Part shown: piece by piece, positions 47,701 through 59,700 of the stretch
Layout: each line of letters begins with the position of its first letter
Position numbering within the stretch: the first letter of the stretch is position 1
NCBI GenBank assembly: GCA_949825045.1
Contig: OX463815.1
Span: forward strand, 31,983,356-32,047,355
DNA length: 64,000 nt
Source: Argyresthia goedartella
Lineage: Eukaryota; Arthropoda; Insecta; Lepidoptera; Argyresthiidae
Direction: 5' to 3'
Position numbers and translations under genes: made by a program
The notes under the pieces: model-generated
The model's database searches: none
The model's input: the letters and a program-made list of their open reading frames with translations, nothing else
What the model was told of the DNA's origin: nothing

Positions 47701-50700
47701 AACGCGCCGTGCGGTGTAAGAGACGACGCGGTTTATAACGCGCCGTGCGGTGAAAGAGACGACGCGGTGTAGGTCGCGCCCTGCGGTGAAAAGGGGCGGT
47801 ATGGGTAGATCGCTCCGTACGGTGAACCTTAATGAAGGGGTTTTCACTAGCACAATAGATAGTTTTAATTAGGTAGTGTGAATAGGTGAACTACTAGTGG
47901 CCTAGATCAATGTGTGTAAATAGGGTCCAAGGTATTATTATTATTATAATCAGGAGGCTTGATGGCCTCATAATGTGCCTATATGTAAACAAAACAACAT
48001 CTTTAACTTTCACAGCGTCACGCTTTTCCTTAAGTAATTACGCCATTTTGCGAGACATAGGGTCTGGGTTATGAAGGTTTCCTCTCGATGTAAATGCATA
48101 TGTAAATCTTTATGCATGCATGGGTGGCAGAGGCACAACTGTGCCCACGTTTAGTCAGTAATTCGATAGTTCTTTGAGCGTTACAGAAGGCTAGCCCATC
48201 GCCGCAGTTTCCTAAAGATGTTTTACATCACCGTTCGAACTTTAATGTTTATTTATCACCTTATTCCAGCATCAGTATGAACCCTACACTGAACGCGTCC
48301 AGCTTCGCGACAAGCGGCGAGGATGGCTCCGTGCGTGTGTGGGTGGGGGGCGAGTGTGTGCGTGAGATCCCCGTGCCAGCGCAGAGCGTGTGGAGCGTCA
48401 CGTGCCTTGAGAATAGCGATATTGTCACTGGTGAGACCTTACAACATAAGTAGGGTTGTAGGCGGCTGATCCCTGCGTTTTAATAAAGGCTGAGCCCTAC
48501 GATTTAATTGTAATAAAGGATAAATGATACGATAGTTGTTGGTAGTAGAAGTCCGTTTATTGAACGTGCGTGTACTTATATACCTACCTTATAGCTAACA
48601 CAGCACTACGTACATTATGTTGTAGTTAACTCTAACATCTAGCCTATTGCACGTACCTACATACTACATAATAATATTGTGGTTGCTGACCACTTCTCAT
48701 TGATTGTTAGTCCTTTTAGCTCCTAGTTCCTCATCATGAACATGGAACCCCATACCAGTGGAGAGAGTAGAGTGACACCTGTTTAGATAACATCAATATT
48801 GTCACCGATGAGAAATTAAATTACTGGGGGGCTGAGCCCCACGTTTGACGAAACGTATAGAATTCATGGTAATCCCCACATTTAATGCTAAATGTCTAGG
48901 TAACAATTTTTTTCAACCAAACGTAAACATTTATATGGTCAAAGTCAAAGTTCTTTATTACTATAGACATTTATATATACTTAGCAAATGTAATTTTTTG
49001 CCTCTTATCTACATTGGACCACTGTGGGAGGAGAAGGGCGTAGAAACTCCCACAGATAGATTTTTAGATCTCTTTTAAAAATTGGTTGTGCTTAACTAAT
49101 ACAAATATTAAAAATTTAATTATTGTGATTAATAAGCAATAATAAATAATTACAAAATTATTAACAGCAAGGTCTGTGTTGAGCCAGATTAACCCCATAC
49201 AGTCCCATCTATTAAATGATCTTGAACATTGTAATATCCCTTTTTCGACGAAGTCGCTTCAACATGCTTTTTAAACTGCTCAAATGGCAATTTCAAAATC
49301 TCCAGGGCTATACAAGCGCATACATATTATGTTTTAGTTGTAAACAATTAGATGTGTACAGTTTTATTGCGCACTAGGACTCTCCTGTTGCACAATTTTT
49401 CCTGTCCTGCCTAGGTTTGCTGGTAGAAATCTCTCTTTAGAGATAAGCTCGCCTTTGCTCATAAAATGTTTTGTTACCTTACTATTAAGATTTATGTGCA
49501 ATAAAGAATATGAATATGAATACATTGCTTCTGGCCCCCACTTGGATACCCAGTGTCGTGGAAAACAGAAACAGCTACGTCACACACACCCAAAACCTGG
49601 GTTTTTTTTTGTCCCCAGCCGGGATTCGCACCCAAGCACTTGCTTGGGAAGCACCGTCTCGGCCACAACATCGCAGAGGTCGTAAAATGTGTAATTGTTT
49701 TCTAGGCTCCAGTGATGGTATAGTGCGCGTGTTCACGCGTGACCCGGCGCGATATGCTGACGACGAGACACTGAAGGTTTACGATGCAGAAATCGAGAAA
49801 AAAATTGCAGACTCCAAGTTGGAGATTGGGGGATTCAAGCTGAGCGAGTGAGTGGGTTAACAGATACTCATAATAGTCTGTCATTCCCGGATTTAGAAAG
49901 TCCGAGATCCAGTGGTTACACGCTCGCCTGTCACGCAGTGCGGGTTCAAATCCCAGTGCTGACCACGTTCCGATGACATAAGTGATTTATCTTATACTTA
50001 CAGACGTTCTAACGTTGACGGAAAACATCGTGAGGTAACCTTGATATATCCATGCTGATGGGATGGGCTGGAATTACTGGCTCAACGTGAACACTGTGCC
50101 TCGCCGCCCTGTTTGGGAAAAAGCGTGACTCTATGATGCTGTACACTACAAATTTGTACTACAAATTTCTATGTATCTCTGCATCCCCAGATTACCCGGA
50201 CCCGAGATCCTTCTGGAACCGGGCAAGACCGACGGCCAGACCAAGCTGGTCCGCCGCGGCGCCGCTGTCAAGTGCTACTCGTGGAGCGCCGCCTCGCAGG
50301 CCTGGGACGAGGTCGGCGACGTGATGGGCGCCAAGCCGCCCGCCGATGGCAAGACCAGGTACCAGGGGAAGGTGAGTGGCTACCTGGCTGGGTTAGGTTA
50401 GGTTAGGTTAGGCGCCGCTGTCAAGTGCTACTCGTGGAGCGCCGCCTCGCAGGCCTGGGACGAGGTCGGCGACATGATGGGCGCCAAGCCGCCCGCCGAT
50501 GGCAAGACCAGGTACCAGGGGAAGGTGAGTGGCTACCTGGCTGGGTTAGGTTAGGTTAGGCGCCACTGTCAAGTGCTGCTCGTGGGGCGCCGCCTCGCAG
50601 GCCTGGGACGAGGTCGGCGACGTGATGGGCGCCAAGCCCCCCGCCGATGGCAAGACCAGGTACCAGGGGAAGGTGAGTGGCTACCTGGCTGGGTTAGGTT

Positions 50701-53700
50701 AGGTTAGGCGCCACTGTCAAGTGCTGCTCGTGGGGCGCCGCCTCGCAGGCCTGGGACGAGGTCGGCGACGTGATGGGCGCCAAGCCCCCCGCCGATGGCA
50801 AGACCAGGTACCAGGGGAAGGTGAGTGGCTACCTGGCTGGGTTAGGTTAGGTTAGGCGCCACTGTCAAGTGCTGCTCGTGGGGCGCCGCCTCGCAGGCCT
50901 GGGACGAGGTCGGCGACGTGATGGGCGCCAAGCCCCCCGCCGATGGCAAGACCAGGTACCAGGGGAAGGTGAGTGGCTACCTGGCTGGGTTAGGTTAGGT
51001 TAGGTTAGGCGCCGCTGTCAAGTGCTACTCGTGGAGCGCCGCCTCGCAGGCCTGGGACGAGGTCGGCGACGTGATGGGCGCCAAGCCGCCCGCCGATGGC
51101 AAGACCAGGTACCAGGGGAAGGTGAGTGGCTACCTGGCTGGGCTAGGTTAGGTTAGGCGCCACTGTCAAGTGCTGCTCGTGGGGCGCCGCCTCGCAGGCC
51201 TGGGACGAGGTCGGCGACGTGATGGGCGCCAAGCCCCCCGCCGATGGCAAGACCAGGTACCAGGGGAAGGTGAGTGGCTACCTGGCTGGGTTAGGTTAGG
51301 TTAGTCGCCACTGTCAAGTGCTGCTCGTGGGGCGCCGCCTCGCAGGCCTGGGACGAGGTCGGCGACGTGATGGGCGCCAAGCCCCCCGCCGATGGCAAGA
51401 CCAGGTACCAGGGGAAGGTGAGTGGCTACCTGGCTGGGTTAGGTTAGGTTAGGTTAGGCGCCGCTGTCAAGTGCTACTCGTGGAGCGCCGCCTTGCAGGC
51501 CTGGGACGAGGTCGGCGACGTGATGGGCGCCAAGCAGCCCGCCGATGGCAAGACCAGGTACCAGGGGAAGGTGAGTGGCTACCTGGCTGGGTTAGGTTAG
51601 GTGCCACTGTCAAGTGCTGCTCGTGGGGCGCCGCCTCGCAGGCCTGGGACGAGGTCGGCGACGTGATGGGCGCCAAGCCCCCCGCCGATGGCAAGACCAG
51701 GTACCAGGGGAAGGTGAGTGGCTACCTGGCTGGGTAAGGTTAGGTTAGGCGCCACTGTCAAGTGCTGCTCGTGGGGCGCCGCCTCGCAGGCCTGGGACGA
51801 GGTCGGCGACGTGATGGGCGCCAAGCCCCCCGCCGATGGCAAGACCAGGTACCAGGGGAAGGTGAGTGGCTACCTGGCTGGGTTAGGTTAGGTTAGGCGC
51901 CACTGTCAAGTGCTGCTCGTGGGGCGCCGCCTCGCAGGCCTGGGACGAGGTCGGCGACGTGATGGGCGCCAAGCCGCCCGCCGATGGCAAGACCAGGTAC
52001 CAGGGGAAGGTGAGTGGCTACCTGGCTGGGTTAGGTTAGGTTAGGCGCCACTGTCAAGTGCTGCTCGTGGGGCGCCGCCTCGCAGGCGTGGGACGAGGTC
52101 GGCGACGTGATGGGCGCCAAGCCCCCCGCCGATGGCAAGACCAGGTACCAGGGGAAGGTGAGTGGCTACCTGGCTGGGTTAGGTTAGGTTAGGCGCCACT
52201 GTCAAGTGCTGCTCGTGGGGCGCCGCCTCGCAGGCCTGGGACGAGGTCGGCGACGTGATGGGCGCCAAGCCCCCCGCCGATGGCAAGACCAGGTACCAGG
52301 GGAAGGTGAGTGGCTACCTGGCTGGGTTAGGTTAGGTTAGGCGCCACTGTCAAGTGCTGCTCGTGGGGCGCCGCCTCGCAGGCCTGGGACGAGGTCGGCG
52401 ACGTGATGGGCGCCAAGCCCCCCGCCGATGGCAAGACCAGGTACCAGGGGAAGGTGAGTGGCTACCTGGCTGGGTTAGGTTAGGTTAGGCGCCACTGTCA
52501 AGTGCTGCTCGTGGGGCGCCGCCTCGCAGGCCTGGGACGAGGTCGGCGACGTGATGGGCGCCAAGCCCCCCGCCGATGGCAAGACCAGGTACCAGGGGAA
52601 GGTGAGTGGCTACCTGGCTGGGTTAGGTTAGGTTAGGCGCCACTGTCAAGTGCTGCTCGTGGGGCGCCGCCTCGCAGGCCTGGGACGAGGTCGGCGACGT
52701 GATGGGCGCCAAGCCCCCCGCCGATGGCAAGACCAGGTACCAGGGGAAGGTGAGTAGCTACCTGGCTGGGTTAGGTTAGGTTAGGCGCCACTGTCAAGTG
52801 CTGCTCGTGGGGCGCCGCCTCGCAGGCCTGGGACGAGGTCGGCGACGTGATGGGCGCCAAGCCCCCCGCCGATGGCAAGACCAGGTACCAGGGGAAGGTG
52901 AGTAGCTACCTTGCTGGGTTAGGTTAGGTTAGGCGCCACTGTCAAGTGCTGCTCGTGGGGCGCCGCCTCGCAGGCCTGGGACGAGGTCGGCGACGTGATG
53001 GGCGCAAAGCCCCCCGCCGATGGCAAGACCAGGTACCAGGGGAAGGTGAGTGGCTACCTGGCTGGGTTAGGTTAGGTTAGGCGCCACTGTCAAGTGCTGC
53101 TCGTGGGGCGCCGCCTCGCAGGCCTGGGACGAGGTCGGCGACGTGATGGGCGCCAAGCCCCCCGCCGATGGCAAGACCAGGTACCAGGGGAAGGTGAGTG
53201 GCTACCTGGCTGGGTTAGGTTAGGTTAGGCGCCACTGTCAAGTGCTGCTCGTGGGGCGCTGCCTCGCAGGCCTGGGACGAGGTCGGCGACGTGATGGGCG
53301 CCAAGCCCCCCGCCGATGGCAAGACCAGGTACCAGGGGAAGGTGAGTGGCTACCTGGCTGGGTTAGGTTAGGTTAGGCGCCACTGTCAAGTGCTGCTCGT
53401 GGGGCGCCGCCTCGCAGGCCTGGGACGAGGTCGGCGACGTGATGGGCGCCAAGCCCCCCGCCGATGGCAAGACCAGGTACCAGGGGAAGGTGAGTGGCTA
53501 CCTGGCTGGGTTAGGTTAGATTAGGTTAGGCGCCGCTGTCAAGTGCTACTCGTGGAGCGCCGCCTCGCAGGCCTGGGACGAGGTCGGCGACGTGATGGGC
53601 GCCAAGCCGCCCGCCGATGGCAAGACCAGGTACCAGGGGAAGGTGAGTGGCTACCTGGCTGGGTTAGGTTAGGCGCCACTGTCAAGTGCTGCTCGTGGGG

Positions 53701-56700
53701 CGCCGCCTCGCAGGCCTGGGACGAGGTCGGCGACGTGATGGGCGCCAAGCCCCCCGCCGATGGCAAGACCAGGTACCAGGGGAAGGTGAGTGGCTACCTG
53801 GCTGGGTTAGGTTAGGTTAGGCGCCACTGTCAAGTGCTGCTCGTGGGGCGCCGCCTCGCAGGCCTGGGACGAGGTCGGCGACGTGATGGGCGCCAAGCCC
53901 CCCGCCGATGGCAAGACCAGGTACCAGGGGAAGGTGAGTGGCTACCTGGCTGGGTTAGGTTAGGTTAGGCGCCACTGTCAAGTGCTGCTCGTGGGGCGCC
54001 GCCTCGCAGGCCTGGGACGAGGTCGGCGACGTGATGGGCGCCAAGCCGCCCGCCGATGGCAAGACCAGGTACCAGGGGAAGGTGAGTGGCTACCTGGCTG
54101 GGTTAGGTTAGGTTAGGCGCCACTGTCAAGTGCTGCTCGTGGGGCGCCGCCTCGCAGGCCTGGGACGAGGTCGGCGGCGTGATGGGCGCCAAGCCCCCCG
54201 CCGATGGCAAGACCAGGCACCAGGGGAAGGTGAGTGGCTACCTGGCTCGGTTAGGTTAGGTTAGGCGCCACTGTCAAGTGCTGCTCGTGGGGCGCCGCCT
54301 CGCAGGCCTGGGACGAGGTCGGCGACGTGATGGGCGCAAAGCCCCCCGCCGATGGCAAGACCAGGTACCAGGGCAAGGTGAGTGGCTACCTGGCTGGGTT
54401 AGGTTAGGTTAGGCGCCACTGTCAAGTGCTGCTCGTGGGGCGCCGCCTCGCAGGCCTGGGACGAGGTCGGCGACGTGATGGGCGCCAAGCCCCCCGCCGA
54501 TGGCAAGACCAGGTACCAGGGGAAGGTGAGTGGCTACCTGGCTGGGTTAGGTTAGGTTAGGCGCCACTGTCAAGTGCTGCTCGTGGGGCGCCGCCTCGCA
54601 GGCCTGGGACGAGGTCGGTGACGCGATGGGCGCCAAGCCCCCCGCCGATGGCAAGACCAGGTACCAGGGGAAGGTGAGTGGCTACCTGGCTGGGTTAGGT
54701 TAGGTTAGGCGCCACTGTCAAGTGCTGCTCGTGGGGCGCCGCCTCGCAGGCCTGGGACGAGGTCGGCGACGTGATGGGCGCCAAGCCCCCCGCCGATGGC
54801 AAGACCAGGTACCAGGGGAAGGTGAGTGGCTGCCTGGCTGGGTTAGGTTAGGTTAGGCGCCACTGTCAAGTGCTGCTCGTGGGGCGCCGCCTCGCAGGCC
54901 TGGGACGAGGTCGGCGACGTGATGGGCGCCAAGCCCCCCGCCGATGGCAAGACCAGGTACCAGGGGAAGGTGAGTGGCTACCTGGCTGGGTTAGGTTAGG
55001 TTAGGCGCCACTGTCAAGTGCTGCTCGTGGGGCGCCGCCTCGCAGGCCTGGGACGAGGTCGGCGACGTGATGGGCGCCAAGCCCCCCGCCGATGGCAAGA
55101 CCAGGTACCAGGGGAAGGTGAGTGGCTACCTGGCTGGGTTAGGTTAGGCGCCACTGTCAAGTGCTGCTCGTGGGGCGCCGCCTCGCAGGCCTGGGACGAG
55201 GTCGGCGACGTGATGGGCGCCAAGCCCCCCGCCGATGGCAAGACCAGATACCAGGGGAAGGTGAGTGGCTACCTGGCTGGGTTAGGTTAGGTTAGGCGCC
55301 ACTGTCAAGTTCTGCTCGTGGGGCGCCGCCTCGCAGGCCTGGGACGAGGTCGGCGACGTGATGGGCGCCAAGCCCCCCGCCGATGGCAAGACCAGGTACC
55401 AGGGGAAGGTGAGTGGCTACCTGGCTGGGTTAGGTTAGGTTAGGCGCCACTGTCAAGTGCTGCTCGTGGGGCGCAGCCTCGCAGGCCTGGGACGAGGTCG
55501 GCGACGTGATGGGCGCCAAGCCGCCCGCCGATGGCTAGACCAGGTACCAGGGGAAGGTGAGTGGCTACCTGGCTGGGTTAGGTTAGGTTAGGCGCCACTG
55601 TCAAGTGCTGCTCGTGGGGCGCCGCCTCGCAGGCCTGGGACGAGGTCGGCGACGTGATGGGCGCCAAGCCCCCCGCCGATGGCAAGACCAGGTACCAGGG
55701 GAAGGTGAGTGGCTACCTGGCTGGGTTAGGTTAGGTTAGGCGCCACTGTCAAGTGCTGCTCGTGGGGCGCCGCCTCGCAGGCCTGGGACGAGGTCGGCGA
55801 CGTGATGGGCGCAAAGCCCCCCGCCGATGGCAAGACCAGGTACCAGGGGAAGGTGAGTGGCTACCTGGCTGGGTTAGGTTAGGTTAGGCGCCACTGTCAA
55901 GTGCTGCTCGTGGGGCGCCGCCTCGCAGGCCTGGGACGAGGTCGGCGACGTGATGGGCGCCAAGCCCCCCGCCGATGGCAAGACCAGGTACCAGGGGAAG
56001 GTGAGTGGCTACCTGGCTGGGTTAGGTTAGGTTAGGCGCCACTGTCAAGTGCTGCTCGTGGGGCGCCGCCTCGCAGGCCTGGGACGAGGTCGGCGACGTG
56101 ATGGGCGCCAAGCCGCCCGCCGATGGCAAGACCAGGTACCAGGGGAAGGTGAGTGGCTACCTGGCTGGGTTAGGTTAGGTTAGGCGCCACTGTCAAGTGC
56201 TGCTCGTGGGGCGCCGCCTCGCAGGCCTGGGACGAGGTCGGCGACGTGATGGGCGCCAAGCCCCCCGCCGATGGCAAGACCAGGTACCAGGGGAAGGTGA
56301 GTGGCTACCTGGCTGGGTTAGGGTAGGTTAGGCGCCACTGTCAAATGCTGCTCGTGGGGCGCCGCCTCGCAGGCCTGGGACGAGGTCGGCGACGTGATGG
56401 GCGCCAAGCCGCCCGCCGAGGGCAAGACCGGGTACTTATAACCAATAATTAAAATATGTTACGTGCACACAACAAAAAAAATAAGCCCAGATATGAATTC
56501 CTTGTCTGATCGTCTACCGATAACCATAAACAGAATCTTAGTAGGACGACTTTAGTATAAACCATTTATGAGATGGCCTGGTATGGAGGGTTCCCAAAGT
56601 GTGCCACCTCACAAGCCTGGGACTAGGCCCGCCGATGTCAAGACCAGGTGCCAGGGGAAGGTGAGTGGCTAACTGGATGGGTTAGGTTAGGCGCCACTGT

Positions 56701-59700
56701 CATGTGCCACTCGTGGGGCGCCGCAGGGCTGGAACACGGTCGCCGACCTCGTTCCAGCCCTGCGGAAGACCTGGGGAAGGTGAGTGGTTAACTGGCTGAG
56801 AGTATTCACAATCACGAACGCCGACTACGATCACAAACGAAGCAGTGCTCAAGACCGCACAGTGGCACACCGCAATACTAAAGATAATACGGCTCGCACA
56901 TGTAGATAGCATGGAGCACAGTCTTGTGTCTAGGCGAGGCCCTCCTGAGCGAGGTCGCGCGTGCCAGGAACATTTGGACGACCCCTGTTGCGTTTCAAAG
57001 GTTGTGCCAAGCGCGGCATGGCTGCGTTTTAAATGGAAACCCACAGATGGGAAGAGCTCGCCACCGACCGAGACCAGTGGAGCTGAGTTGTCCCGGAGCG
57101 CACAGCACACGACAGGGCTTGGTGCCGCACGTGTGCCGCGCGTGCGACCCTGTCTGCCGCTCTAGAATTGCACTGTTCATCACGAGCGGAGATGTCTATG
57201 GGACGCTGCTTAACCTTTTAAACAGAAAGTTGTGCCAATGACTCCACGCCTCAGCTACAGTGGACACAATTTTTAACATTAGAATTAAGTTTAGTAAAGA
57301 ACTACAAGAAAATTACTATCTCTCTACTACTACTACTCTAAATTACTAACTACTCAAATACAATATTACGTAGGGTCAACTATGGTATCGATGTCGCAGT
57401 TAGTTGCTTAAATCAGACAGTTAACGAACTCTCTAGGACGTTAATTAAATACCGACGTTTAACCAAGTCACTAAAATTCCGTTAGACAAGTGAGTTGTCT
57501 AAACGTTCCTAGGCAACAAGAAATATACAATATAAATCATTTTTTATGTGTACTTAAGTTTATGTTTTATGTATTTTTGTTGTTCTTACATGTTCAACCT
57601 AACACGAAGGATAAAAGGGGTTTCGCTTCACTCACCCCCTTTACCCTTCACCTAATCTACCGCAATGTTCTGCCCTGATATAAGCTGTGCAAATTAGCTG
57701 TTGTGGCGACGCCATCTTGTTTTCCAACACGCTGGGTTTTTAGGTAAGACAGATTGTTAAACATTTTCGACGACGCTTTATTTAAATCAAAACGATAGTG
57801 ACTTGGTTAAACGTCAGCATTTAAGTAACGGTCTAGAGAGTTAGTTAAGTTTCTGATTTAACCAACCAACTGCGACATCGATATTTCGATGCCATAATAA
57901 TTGATAAATCGATGTTGTATCGACATGTACGTTTTTGTTGTGGCGTACGGTAGGCAGCGTATTGCTTGGCAGCTTGACTTCCAAAAGCTAATGCTTAAAA
58001 TATCACAATAACTTTGTCTTCAGCATCACGCTGTTTGGGTGTTATTCCAGGAGTACGACTTCGTGTTCAGCGTGGACATCAAGGAGGGCTCCCCGGCGCT
58101 CAAGCTGCCGTACAACCGCTGCGAGGACCCCTGGGTCGCCGCGCAGACCTTCATACACACGTGAGCTTCTTCATACACTTGTGCAGCGACTTTTGCAGGT
58201 TCCCGAAAAGGAACCTGTCCAAATGCAGTGAAATGTACAAAAACACGTGACTGTGGCGAAATGTGCCCAGTTGTTAGACTGCCATGATTAAGAAATTTCA
58301 CTTGTGTGGCACTTCTCAGTTATTGGAGCACCTTAGCACCTCGTTTATCTATCGGTCATGAGCAGTCTCATCTGCCGTACAACAGGGCTTAAGACCCCTG
58401 GGTCGCTGCGCAGGCCTGTTTACACACGTGAGCTTCTTTATATACGTAATTATGTAGCATATGGTATTTCTATAGTTTTTGGAGCCTAGCACCTCCTTAT
58501 ATGGTCCTTCACGAGCCGCTTGGCCGTCATACTGCTTTAGAAAGCATCTCGTAAATTTTATTTCTATTTTTTACTTAAAACAGCCGAATTTTAAAGTAAA
58601 ACGTTCACCAGTTATAATCAGTGATAAGAACCACAAACAGTGCACAATAGTACATTGTTGCCCAGGTATAGAAAGTAAGCAATAGATGGACGAGTTAGTT
58701 CGCGGGCCGAGCCGCAGGTGAGGCCCGCGAAGATGCGAGTCCATCTATTGCACTTTCTACCGAGGCATTTACTATGTGCTTTTTACGCCTAATGTAAGGA
58801 AATAAAACAGGGAAACGTTTCCAAACACTCAAAGAACAAAACGCTGAAAACGTCACATTCACACAGCTAATGTCGTGGTTAATAATCACTCTGCATCACT
58901 CCGTTTCTGAACGAGTTACTAATGTCAAAAATAATCTACCAATAGCAGAGTAGAAAGTAAAAAAGGCCGCTAAACACTACATTTTACTTTGCAAATCTAT
59001 TTCGAACGCCGACGCCCTCCTGCGTGCCGCCCCTAGATTGTCTGTCAAGTTGGTACTACTGATCAAGCTAAACAAGTGCAGATCAATTAGCAATGACACA
59101 ATGCCGGTCGATCTTGCGGTTCCTGAACACATTAAATAGAGCTTATGATATGTGTGTAGATAAACCAGTCTATGTAACTGTACATAATTAATTAGGCATT
59201 AAAAATCTTTTAAAGCCCTCCATTATGTATGTCACATAAACTACTATTATTAGGTAAAATTTCTATATTTCAATATTTATTTCACCAATTATGGATCGAT
59301 TCCTAGCAATCGAGTAAGGAGTTACTGACATGATCCGCCTCGATCACATATGGATAGCATGTCGAGTAGAGAGCACCTGATATGTTAAGGGAAAAATATT
59401 ATTATTATTTATATATTATTATCCTTTATTGCATATTATTGAAATTTTTAGGCACAAATTACATGTAACTATCCAATCCATCCACTATCCGATCCAATAT
59501 CCGACTTGTTCCTTCGTTCCAGAAACAACCTGCCTCAAGGATATTTAGAACAAGTGGCCAACTTCATCGTAACCAACGCTCAAGTCGATTCTGTACCGGT
59601 CTCAAGCAATAATGGGTAAGTCTACTTTGATGTACTTTGCTTGTGTTGATTGCATCTTTATCCGTCTACTCATAACAGACATACAGAAAACTTACTAAAG

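Noticed and set aside
50392..56355. True telomere or subtelomere
   Set aside because: TTAGG occurs only in runs of two to four per unit, inside a gene that continues on both sides.
50372..56433. Array 1 units as alternative coding exons or a repeated protein domain
   Set aside because: Units have no polypyrimidine acceptor, the 113-bp exon part would shift the frame, and retention from exon 7 meets TAG in the TTAGG tract. Exon 7 joins exon 8 perfectly without them.
50372..56433. CRISPR array or bacterial origin because of regular repeats
   Set aside because: There are no unique spacers; units are contiguous copies of a eukaryotic exon/intron boundary.
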